A stretch of DNA of 64,000 nucleotides from Meloidogyne chitwoodi (lineage: Eukaryota; Nematoda; Chromadorea; Rhabditida; Meloidogynidae), in contig JACZZP010000002.1 of assembly GCA_015183035.1 (NCBI GenBank), positions 310,001 to 374,000 on the forward strand, written 5' to 3'. The notes beneath the pieces are model-generated. The model was not told where the DNA came from and ran no database searches. It worked only from the letters and a program-made list of their open reading frames with translations. Positions 54,648 through 64,000 of this stretch are shown one piece after another (the first letter of the stretch is position 1; each line of letters starts with the position of its first letter). Both the position numbers and the translations under genes were made by a program.

Positions 54648-57506
54648 ATGAATTTAACAATTTTATTACAAAATAATTCTAATTTGCCAAGTTTACTTGG
54701 TGAAACAAAATTTATTGAAGATATTTCATCATTAGAAGATGAACAACAATGGGAAAATGAAAGACCAGATGAATCAGAAATGCAAACAAGGAGAACAGTT
54801 AAACTTGTTTTTTGTATTGGATATGCTTTTCTATTTTTGCTAGGCACGCTAGGAAACGGGTATTTTTTAATAAACTTGAAACTTTATTATTGTATAAACT
54901 TTACATAAATCTTGAAATAAGCAAGAGTCTAGTAATTAATGATCTACTATACTCTTAAGCTTAAGAATTTTTACAAACTTGAAAATGATATTAATTAACT
55001 TGAAAATATTGAATTAATATAAATTAAACTTGAAGTTAAACTTGAATTAACTTTTATTTTGTTCAAGTTTAATTAAATTAAATAAACATGAATCATCATT
55101 TAAGATTGAAAAACTTTATTTTTAATTATTAAAAATTGGCAATTAAACTTGAAGCAAAATATTTTAGGTTAGTAATTGTTATGATTGGAAATGTTCTCTC
55201 CACATTAAATCGAAATCGTCAAAAATCTGGTGCTGGTCCCAGTCGAAAATTGTTAGCTCAAGCAAGTGCCCAACACGTTTTTATATATATTTTAGGTTTT
55301 AAATACTATTTAAAATTAATTTTATAATTTTTAAGGTTTATCTATTGTTGATTTATTTGTAATAATACATTTACCTATGCTTATTTTTGAAATGTTAGAA
55401 GGGCAGTGGATATTTGGGGGAGGAATGTGTAAATTATACTGGTTTGGAGAGTCAGTTAATAAATTGCTCAGTTCTTTTTTAATGACAGTACGTTATTTAA
55501 AACTGAATAAATTGTTCAATTACATTATAGGTGCTAAGTTGGGATCGTTTCATGGCTGTTTGCTATCCAATTAAGTCAATGGGAATGCGAACTAATAAAG
55601 TTGCAATTTCTGTATTAGCTAGTTGTACTTTTATTGCTACACTTCTCCTATATCCTGTACTTAAAGAATCACAAGTATATCAAGTTAATAAACTTACTGG
55701 GGTAAGACTAATAGATGAAGAGATTGCTAATGCTCAACTAGGTGATTAATTTAAACTTGAAGCAAAAATAAACTTTAAATAAACTTTATAAAATAAATAA
55801 ACTTGAAGCAAAAATAAACTTTAAATAAACTTGAAGAAAAAACAAACTTGAATTACAATTTTACAAATTAAAAATTATAATTCAGAATTCCTAGACTTGA
55901 CTAAAGTTGCTTATTTTAAAAACTTTAGATGCTTCAAATAATCCACCAATACCACAACCACAAATTGTGCTCAAATGCGTTTTTGATACTAATTCACCTT
56001 TCTTTATGTTATATACATTTACTGTTGGATATTTAATACCAGCAATGCTTATTATTTTCTTTTATGCACAAGTAAGTTTAGTGAAACTTTGAGTCAAAAT
56101 TAGCTCCAGAACTTAACTTTATATTTTCTTTGAACTATTTTATTATAAAATTTCAAATTTATTTAAAGGTTATCATTAAATTGCGTAATGACGCTCTAGC
56201 AATACGCAAACACTCAGAAGGACAAAAGGCTCATGCACCCAGTTCTTCTGTATCTTCTACAAGATTGCATAAAGTGACTAAGAGAATAGTTGCCGTTATT
56301 CTCTTCTATTTTTTCTGTTAGTTTATTAAATTTTTAAATAATATATAATTTTATTAAGGTTGGACGCCTTATTGGCTTTTGAATATAATGATACAGTTTG
56401 GATTTATTGTTGTCAGTTTTTTATTTAAATTAAAAAAAAGACTAATAAAAATTAAATAAAGTGGCTCAGGGTATGTATTTATAATCAATTAAATCATAAC
56501 TGCAGAAATCCATAAGGGATTTACATCACTGCCACAACATTAAACTCTGAATAAACTTAACACTTTAACCACTTGACTAACGAATTCACATTGTTAATTT
56601 ACAAAAATAAAGAATATATAATAGTTTTAATTTAATTATTAGCAAAATATTGAAGTAAAAAATGAAGCTAAAAAATGAAATAAATTAAAAACAAATTTTA
56701 ACTTTTAGGTAAGCTGGTCAACTCTTACCCTAAGCTCTGTTTTCTTTGCTGCACATTTTCTTGTTTGCTTCAATTCTGCTGCTAATCCTGTTTTATATGC
56801 ACTAATTAATCGAGAATTGAGGCAACAACATGCCCAGGCTTTTCAGAAAAGAAGGCGATCTTTACATTTGATAACAACAAATAATACAACAGCAATGACG
56901 GAAAAAGAGTAGGGAAACTATTTAACAAATTAATAGTATTTACAATTGTAAACTTAAAGACAAATACTTAAAAAGCTACTTGCAATTTTAAGTTTATTAA
57001 GCGTATTCACAAACTTAAGTTTATTTATTTTAAGTTTTATTAATACTTAGAAACTTTATATATTTTATTTTAGTTTAATATGTATTATTTTTTGTTTCAG
57101 CTTAAATTCCCCAACCAATGCCAACCTAAAAGAACATAGGCTAGCATCACTTGGTTGTACAGATGATAGTCGTTTGCGTCTTTTGGGTAATGGACTTAAT
57201 GGATGCACTTTAGAAAATGGAACTGAAAAAAGGTATAAAATCTTTAAATAAAATTAAAAAAATATTTAAAGATCAAATTCATTTTCCCATGCAACACCAC
57301 CAATGCTTGTTGGATTAACCAGCAGATTCTCCCAACTTCGCTTGCTTACACATTTTGGTAGTAGCCAATTATTAAATATTAAATCAGATGATGAGAAACA
57401 AGAAGATAAACCAATATTTAATATTGAAGAGAAAAGTATAAAAAATGAAGATTCAAAACAGAAAAAATCTTTTCCAAGTTGTGGTGATAGTGACGCTTTT
57501 CTTTAA
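54648..57506 (+). CDS. Rhodopsin-family neuropeptide-type GPCR
   Basis: Exons cover all seven helices. TM1: [17 protein letters not shown], joined to [15 protein letters not shown]2: [22 protein letters not shown]1 to TM3: [20 protein letters not shown], then [15 protein letters not shown] (DRF replaces DRY). TM4: [21 protein letters not shown]2 Cys in [16 protein letters not shown]5: [17 protein letters not shown]6: [21 protein letters not shown]7: [17 protein letters not shown] (NPxxY present). A junction GA|GTAGGG at about 56909 joins in phase to [11 protein letters not shown] at about 57101, extending the tail to the stop at 57506. Resembles the somatostatin/allatostatin-C/opioid-like group of nematode NPR receptors; exact orthologue not identified. 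The start at 54648 gives an acidic N-terminus with two N-glycosylation sites. Confidence 0.85.
55745..55860. repeat. Intronic AAACTTGAAGCAAAAATAAA repeats
   Basis: Three to four copies of AACTTGAAGCAAAAATAAACTT in the receptor intron, similar to the array upstream of the gene at 54430-54600. Confidence 0.75.
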
Positions 57507-57828
57507 TGTGTTAAAAATAAAATTAATTTGCTACAAATTTATGTATTTTCTTTAAGCTTATTTTTAATTAAGTTAAATAAATTTTTAAAGTAATAAAATA
57601 ATTAAAATTGATATGAAAATTATAGTTGGTAAACTTAAGTTGCAAATAATCCTTTTATTTTATGTTTGTAAACTTGAAACTTAAAACTTTAAGCTTCTTA
57701 CTTAATAATAGTAAAGCTTGCTATTAACTTCTTTAAATTATTTTATTAATTAAAATCAGAATTTATCAAAATCAGAAAAACCAAATTAACAAAAATATTA
57801 AAATCTATCAGAATTACAATTTTTTTAA

Positions 57829-58789
57829 TTATATTCTGATATGAAATGTTCGAACAAAATCAGGTGATCGTGAAACAACATGTTCAAATTCAGCTTGAGA
57901 AATTCGTTTATCACCATCTAAGTCTGCTTCTTCAATAATACGGTCTATAATAAATTCTACTTCTTCATCACTCATCTTTAAATAAAAATATTTAAATAGT
58001 TAAATAACGATAAATCACTAAACTTAAGAAGCTTAAATTTAACTTTGTGAACTTAAAGGTTGCATACTTAAGCTTAAAGTTAAAATTTAAAGTTTACAGT
58101 TGTAAATTAAAGTTGGTAAACTTAAGTTTGTAAAAATATTTAACTTAAACTTGATAAATAAACTTGAAACAATTTAAATATATTATGGAAAATTTAAATT
58201 AAACCTCTTTCCTAGTGAGTGCATCAATCATTTGTCTGAGGTCCTCTCTTCCAAGAAATTCATCCCCATCAAAGTCTATTAAATTTAAAAAAATAAATAT
58301 AAATATCTATTACCATATATTCTAAAGGCATATTTCAATTTTAATTGTAAAGGAGCCATTTCACTAAATACAGAAAACATATCAAGAAAATCATCAAATG
58401 TTAAATTGCCACAGCCATCTTCAGAGAAAACTTCACAAATACGTCGTCGAAATGGATTCTCCTTTGAATATTTTTAAATTTTGTGTAAAATTTAATTAAA
58501 ATACCTTAAGTTCTGGCATTCTTCCAACTTCCTCAAAAGTTGCTTTAACAAGTGAAGCTTGATTTCCTTGCATATTACTAGGCACTTTTTCTGGGTTAAG
58601 AGCATGAAAACGCTTATAGAGACGAAGAATATCTTTTTTGGTAAAGAAAGTGCAATCCTAAAAAATGGAGAAAAAAATAAAAATTTTAGAATAAATGTTA
58701 ACCTGATATTCATCTAATTGTTCAGATGTAAAAACACCGCCTTTTGAGAATAAATGTAAATCTCCCAAAGCTGAACGAGTATTTCCCAT
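57829..58789 (-). CDS. calm-1: Calcium- and integrin-binding protein, CIB2-like (C. elegans CALM-1 type)
   Basis: Starts [18 protein letters not shown], with an N-terminal MG suited to myristoylation, then [10 protein letters not shown] and [20 protein letters not shown], as in CIB2. Next [20 protein letters not shown] and [20 protein letters not shown]. Two calcium-binding loops are intact: [12 protein letters not shown] (EF3) and [12 protein letters not shown] (EF4). The C-terminus [14 protein letters not shown] is nearly the vertebrate CIB2/CIB3 ending. About five exons, minus strand. Length matches the family (about 190-200 residues). CIB2 homologues bind TMC mechanotransduction channels; C. 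elegans CALM-1 is part of the TMC-1 complex. That role here is inferred. Flanked by the plus-strand GPCR (tail to tail) and, upstream, by pectate lyase on the same strand. Confidence 0.92.
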
Positions 58790-59493
58790 TTTTTAAATAA
58801 AATAATTTTTTAAAGTATTTTGAAATGACTATAAGGTAAAGCTTTTAAAGTATTGACTATTTTACTACTTAAGCTTTTAAGTTTGCAAAAGAACTTAAAA
58901 TGCTTTTTACCACCCTCTTATTCATTCAATACTTAAAACAATACTACACTCAAAATTAGCCATTGAGTGTTAACTTTAGCTTAGGGGCGAGAACAACACT
59001 AAAAGAGAAGAGATAAATTGGGAATGAGCAAAGGATAGGAAAAAGAAGCAGAAAAATAAATAAAAAAGTTTTGGCAATAAATAGGTAAATAAAGCATAAT
59101 TGTAATTAACTTTATCTTCATTATTTTTTTTAGTGTAATGTAAGCTTATGTTACAATTGAAAATAAAATATTCATAACAGAAAGAAAAAAAATAAAAATA
59201 CAAAATCAGAATTTTCGTTTAAAATCAGAATTAATTCAGAAATTCAAAAATCAGAAAATAAATAAACCAGAATTTTAGAGAAAACAGAATTATTAATAGA
59301 AATCAGAAACTAGAAATTTAAAAATACAAAATCAGAATTTTGTTTTAAATGCTCAAAACAGAATTAATTAAAAAACAATTTAATTGAAACCAGAATCACA
59401 CTAGGAATCAGAAACTAGAAAGTAAAGAATAAAGAAATCAGAATTTAAGATTATAAAATTTATAAATTTCTTATTTTTATTGCTTAATTTAAT
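58790..59493. other. Spacer between CIB-like gene and pectate lyase
   Basis: No gene seen. 59205-59450 is rich in AAAATCAGAATTT-type repeats (same core as the ATTCTGATTT arrays). Includes the CIB promoter and the pectate lyase 3' UTR. Confidence 0.65.
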
Positions 59494-60712
59494 TCAATTT
59501 ACTAATTTTACAGCATTGGCAGCGTAACTACAACTTTTTCCACCAGCTTGTCCAAGTTTGTAACTGTTAGCCCAGGGATTTTGGACTGATTGTCCCATAT
59601 ATTCTGAACAAGCAAATTTTATTTTCGATGATGAGTTGTTGTCTCCATATACCTCAACATTTTTTAGAACAATTTTATCACCTGGATTTCCACCTTAATT
59701 TATTTTAATTTTATTTTAAAGGAATCAACATATGTGATTGATCGTTCTACACATGTATAAATTCTCCCATTCAGAAAGAGAAATGTGAGAACTGTAAATA
59801 TAAGAAAAAGTAAATCAAAATTGCTTACCAGCAATAGTCAACGTTGGCCCCATAAATTTTGAATTTTGAATAGTTATTTCTCGATGATATTGATTTATAC
59901 AATTGCCGCAAGAGACAATACCAATATCATTATTTACAGAACAAAAATTATTAATAATTGTCTTTCCTTGTCCGCCTTGAAGGAAAATTTTCTGAAAGCC
60001 GTCCAATGCCCCTCCTCCATTAACAGTCTAAAATGTCGTTTTTTAAATAAATTAAATTTAAAAATAAACTTACGTAAGTAAATTGTGTTTTGTCTCCTTT
60101 TTTAAAATTTGGTCCTTGAGCAAAAGTTGCACCACGCCAGCAAACTTTTTCAAAACTAAATTTATATTTTATTAAATATATAATTAAAGTTTGTAAATAT
60201 AAAGTTTATTTGTAATCTTAAAGTTTGTAAATATCAAGTTTATTTGTAAACTTAAAGTTTGTAAAGATAAAGTTTATTTGTAATCTTAAAGTTTGTAAAT
60301 ATTTTTAATATTTTTAAGTTTGTAATTTATATTTAAGTCATCAATTTACTTACTATACATTAGTGAGAGTACAACTGCCCCAACAATAAATATCAGCAGA
60401 AGTACCTTCAGGAGAAATTCCAAGAATAACATTACTTACACTCCCACCATCTTGAATAATAATAGCATGCTCCCACATAGGTGGCATCTTTGGACTACAC
60501 GTATTTTTAGCACCATTAAAAAAAATTCTTTTCATTCCAAAATCAGTATGATTATTAATCATCAATGTTTTATTCGTTGTTATAACACCATTAGCCTTTG
60601 GAAATTTACAAAATCGTTTTCCAGCTTTATTTATTTTTAGAGGAAATTGTGTCGTTGTAGGATAAATAAAAATAATAATTATAAAAAAGGAAAAGAGGTA
60701 AAAAAGCTTCAT
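59494..60712 (-). CDS. Pectate lyase, polysaccharide lyase family 3 (PL3)
   Basis: Starts MKLFYLFSFFIIIIFIYPTT, a signal peptide, then QFPLKINKAGKRFCKFP. Core PL3 sequence: SVSNVILGISPEGTSADIYC with W-GSCTLTNV; a middle exon with CWRGATFAQGPNFKKGDKTQ; TVNGGGALDGFQKIFLQGGQ; SCGNCINQYHREITI (the conserved SCGNC--QY-R active-site region); GNPGDKIVLKNVEVYGDN; and a Cys-rich end to TGA at 59494. Four to five exons. Secreted enzyme cleaving de-esterified pectin by beta-elimination; in root-knot and cyst nematodes PL3 genes are made in gland cells and soften plant walls, and the family is widely regarded as acquired from microbes. The gene has normal nematode introns and AT content. No TGCMCTT motif was found in the 300 bp upstream. 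Confidence 0.93.
60185..60340. repeat. Intronic AAGTTTGTAAATATAAAGTTTATTTG repeats
   Basis: About four copies of a 32-34 bp unit, AAAGTTTGTAAATATAAAGT, then TTATTTGTAATCTT, in the first intron of the pectate lyase gene. Confidence 0.85.
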
Positions 60713-61880
60713 TTTTGGTTAAATTTATAATAAAATTGAAATAATTCAATTAATATTTTTTTAAATAAATATAGTTAATAAAATTAATTTTGATGGGTGT
60801 ATTTAAAGCATTTTTTAATAAATTTAAAGCAAACAAAAAATGCCAACAATAAAAATTAGGTAAATAAATTAACTCAGACATATGAAAAAATTTTTTTTAA
60901 TTTTATAGTTTTAAATACAGTAGAAATGGACGTTTTGGCGCAGGTTCAGTAAAGCAGAAGGCTTTTAAAAATTCAAAATTATTTTTTTCTAGCCTAAAAT
61001 TTTTTTAAAGAAATTCTTAATTAAGACCTTTAGGATTCAAAAATTTTCTGTTATTTATTGCGAAAATTGTAGCCAAAAAAGGGGATTTTTTCTTTCTTAT
61101 TAACCTCTTAAAAAATTAAAAATTAAAATTAAAAGTATAAAAAAGGATAGCTAAGAGTGTAAAAATAATAAGAAAAATATTAAAAAATATTTAAAAAAAT
61201 TTTAAAATAATATTAATGTTCTAAACTTAAGCACCCTAAACTATTTCTCATCCCCAAATGTCATGCGCCTAAAAGTCTTAAGTTGAAATAAAATTCTTTT
61301 TAAACTTAAAATTTCATAAATATGAAGGAAAAGAGTAACTTCCGGAAAGTTTTTTAAAATATTAACAATTTATTTACTTAAATTTACTTAAATTTATTAA
61401 TTTTTTAATTTTAAATGTAAACTATATATAATATTAAATTTAAAAACTTATGTTCAAATAAAAATTAAATAGGGAGAATTTTTAAATTATTTTAATTTTT
61501 AGAAAATAAAATAAATTTAGTAGAGTTCGGCCGGTTTCAAATTTTTTCAAATACGAATTTGATTTTAGCAAAATCACGATCTCTAATATTTAGGTAATAA
61601 ATTTTATTTTTTTTTATTTTTTTTTTATTTTTTCTAGGTCATTTTTTCCTTTTTAATAAAAACATTATTGTTTTTTAAATATAAGTAATTCAAGGTTAAC
61701 TCAATTATTTTTTGTTTTCTGACTAATTTTTTTATTAAACAGGAAAAAGTTGTTTGATCATTAAATGACCTTAAAAAACAAAAATAAAATAATGGAAGGT
61801 GACAGGCATTGCTGTTCAAAAAATAATTTTTCTTTCTCCTCTTTTTACCCATTTTTATTATTTAAAAATATTTTTAAAAA
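60713..61880. other. Divergent intergenic region, pectate lyase and SXP/RAL-2 promoters
   Basis: AT-rich with no gene. Shared upstream region of the two secreted-protein genes. No TGCMCTT copy was seen on either strand within the part nearest either start. A 72-codon minus ORF at 61634-61852 has no support. Confidence 0.6.
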
Positions 61881-63392
61881 ATGCTAAAAAATATTAAAAT
61901 ATTATTTTTTATTTTATTTTATCAAATAATTAATTTATATTATTTACAATCTCAATTTCCTCCCCCTCTTCCACCCTTTGTTCCTTACCAACCACAAAAT
62001 GTTCCCTTCACACCAGAACAGTTTCAAAAATTTCCCCAAGGGTTTAGAATGCCCTTAAATGGAAATAATTATTTTGGAGATGTTAATCAAGGCTTTGGGC
62101 AATTTCCACAAAATAGATTTTCTTCTATGCCTCAAATGTCAAATAATTATGGACAGCCGGGAGGACAACAAATAAATTCAAATGGTTTTAATCCTTTTCT
62201 TCACAACGTAAATAAATTAAAAATTTTAAAAAATATTTTAAAATAAAATAAATTTAGCCTTATCAAATGCCACAAATAAATAATCCCAATTTTTCTCCAC
62301 ATCCTTACCTACAATTTCAGCAACGTCCATTTCATGACCAGCCATTTCAAAGTGGAGTAGAAAATGAAAATAATGGAAAAGAACAATTATTATTAAATAA
62401 AAATAATAATAATAATATTAATTCAAAAATACAACAAAATAAAAATTTAATAAAAAATAATAACCCTGAAGAAGGTCAAAAAGAAAAGGAAGAGTTTGGT
62501 CAAGGTACTACTAATGATAATTCTCTTCCAGAATTTATTAAAGGTGCTAAACCAGAATTTATTGAAGAGGTAATTTTTTTAAAATAATTTAAATTAATTA
62601 AACTAATTAATTTTATTTTATTTTTATTCTAATAGCAAGGCACTCTCTAATAGAAAGGACAAATTTAAATTGAAAAATGTCCTTTCTATTAGAATAAAAA
62701 TTATTTTAAAATATTTTAGAGTATTTTAGAGAAAATATCCCTTTTAATTTTATTCTAATATAGTAAGGCGCTCTCTAATAAAAAGGACAGAATAGCGGAA
62801 ATTGAAAAATTAAAAAATGACCTTTTTATTAAATAAAAAAATTATTTATTTTTTTTAAAATTATTTTTAAATATTTTAAAGAAAATAAATCCAATTTAAA
62901 AAGAGAAAAAAATTTTTTTAAGTATAAAAGGATCATTAGACAACCTAATCGTTCTTATGAAGAACAAGTTGCTTTAATTGACCAAATTGTAAAGAAAATG
63001 GAAGTAAACAGACAGGTGAAGATATTAAAATTAAATTTTGAGTAATTTTAAATTAAAAAAAATAAAAAAAAATTTTTAATTTTTTAGATTCTTTACAAAG
63101 AATTTATGAAGCAACACGACAATAAAGAGAATGAGCATAGTATTAAGGTAGATAAAACAGTTTCTGATATGAGTGAAAATGCTAAAGAGCAATTTTCTGA
63201 GGTGATAAATATTATTTTTAATAAAAAATAAAAAAATTTTTTTTTAAGATTTCTGCTTTATTAAATAATAAATCCTTACCTGATCAACAACGCTGGGAAC
63301 AAGTTTTACAAATTTATGAAACAATGGAGCCTGAATTAAAAAATGAATTTGAACAGAAATTTAAAGGATTCCAATCGGCATTTGAAAATTGA
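61881..63392 (+). CDS. Secreted SXP/RAL-2 (DUF148) family protein
   Basis: Starts MLKNIKILFFILFYQIINLY, a signal peptide, then a Pro/Gln/Asn/Phe-rich region (FPPPLPPFVPYQPQNVPFTP, exons 61881-62207 and 62259-62569). A further Asn-rich stretch leads to the conserved domain: LPEFIKGAKPEFIEE joined to YKRIIRQPNRSYEEQVALID, QIVKKMEVNRQ, then EFMKQHDNKENEH and finally SLPDQQRWEQVLQIYETMEP with ELKNEFEQKFKGFQSAFEN. The helical -E--V--ID-IV-K pattern is that of SXP/RAL-2 proteins, secreted nematode-specific antigens, some made by amphids or glands in plant parasites. About five exons. An intron at 62570-62931 holds a palindromic TTCTAATAGCAAGGC repeat. Function unknown. Confidence 0.8.
62620..62830. 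repeat. Two foldback-like TTATTCTAATAG/CTATTAGAATAA units in intron
   Basis: Unit 1 has TTTTATTCTAATAGCAAGGC ... CCTTTCTATTAGAATAAAAA as an inverted pair. Unit 2 (about 62745-62840) repeats TTTTATTCTAATATAGTAAG and GCGCTCTCTAATAAAAAGGA. AAGGCACTCTCTAATA also occurs at 34370-34425. Confidence 0.7.
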
Positions 63393-64000
63393 ATTTTTTT
63401 ATTTTTTATTAAATTTTTTTTATTTTTTTAATCTCAAAAATTGTAAAATACACCTATTAAAAATACTTTTTTAAATTATAAAAATAATTTAAAATTAATC
63501 CTTTCAAATTTCATGAGTTCAATCAAAAATAAAAATTTTAATATAAAATAAAAATAATAATAAAATCAATTTTATAAAAAAATTAAATTTTTGGAGCATT
63601 TTTTGGCAAGAAAATAAAAAAAATAATTAACAATTATTTTTATAAAGAAATGTTTAAAAATAAATTCAACCGGATTAAATAGAAACATTAATAAAACAGA
63701 AACATTTATAAAAATACCTATTAACCTTAAAAACAAAAATCAGAATTTTTAAAATCAGAATTATTACTTCATAAAATCAGAAAATTCTGATAAGGTAGAT
63801 TAAAAAGGAATTTAATTTGAAAAAAATATAAAACACATTTCTGTTTTTTAAAAAATAAAATTAACAAATTCTGATAACTTAAAATAATTCAGAAATAAAA
63901 AATACAAAAGAAAATACAAAAATCAGAAAAGATTACAACGCTAATAAAATAATATATACATACCTAATTATATAAGTGAACAAAAGTTTACAACTTAAGT
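63393..64000. other. Terminal AT-rich stretch, no gene seen
   Basis: The 3' UTR region of the SXP/RAL-2 gene and AT-rich sequence. AAATCAGAATT motifs recur at 63740-63900. No coding exon was recognised on either strand before the window edge. Confidence 0.6.

Overview
The window reads as a very AT-rich, intron-dense nematode genome, most likely a root-knot nematode (Meloidogyne) or close relative. Exons are short and in-phase, with GT..AG introns. The gene families are nematode-like: a srsx-type chemoreceptor, divergent Cys-loop channels, a ShKT-domain secreted protein, an SXP/RAL-2 (DUF148) protein and a sigma-like GST. A family 3 pectate lyase, the plant cell-wall enzyme typical of plant-parasitic tylenchids, points to a plant parasite. 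No bacterial operons, rRNA, CRISPR arrays or convincing tRNAs were seen.

Layout. 1-973: 3' end of a glutathione S-transferase (+). 1070-1693: small secreted ShKT protein (-), convergent with the GST. 3170-5597: cation-type Cys-loop channel subunit (+). 6522-30775: a 24-kb stretch of continuous exons (+) that starts with ankyrin and armadillo-like repeats, passes through a talin-like FERM region and ends as phospholipase C epsilon (RasGEF, PH, EF, X, Y, C2, RA). I give it as two entries split at 13.8-14.07 kb, where a small transposon sits on the exon edge, but one transcript is plausible. 24114-24761: a small secreted lysine-rich protein gene (copy A, -) nested antisense in a PLC intron. 32482-34327: srsx-like GPCR (+). 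36134-40560: membrane-anchored three-Ig protein with a long Lys/Glu repeat tail (+). 42919-44416 and 47554-48217: copies B and C of the secreted lysine-rich family (+), in a tandem duplication of about 4.5 kb. 48807-51613: anion-type Cys-loop channel subunit (-). 54648-57506: neuropeptide-type GPCR (+). 57829-58789: CIB2/CALM-1-like EF-hand protein (-). 59494-60712: pectate lyase (-). 61881-63392: secreted SXP/RAL-2 protein (+).

The genes are not an operon; they fall into neuronal signalling (two LGICs, two GPCRs, PLC epsilon, CIB) and secreted or host-interface products (ShKT, lysine-rich trio, pectate lyase, SXP/RAL-2). The most unusual signals are the lysine-rich trio, whose copies share a GC-rich promoter block containing TGCCCTT, and the ankyrin-ARM-FERM-RasGEF-PLC exon series. 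Introns and spacers carry many small foldback elements and short tandem arrays, several built on a shared ATTCTGATTT core.
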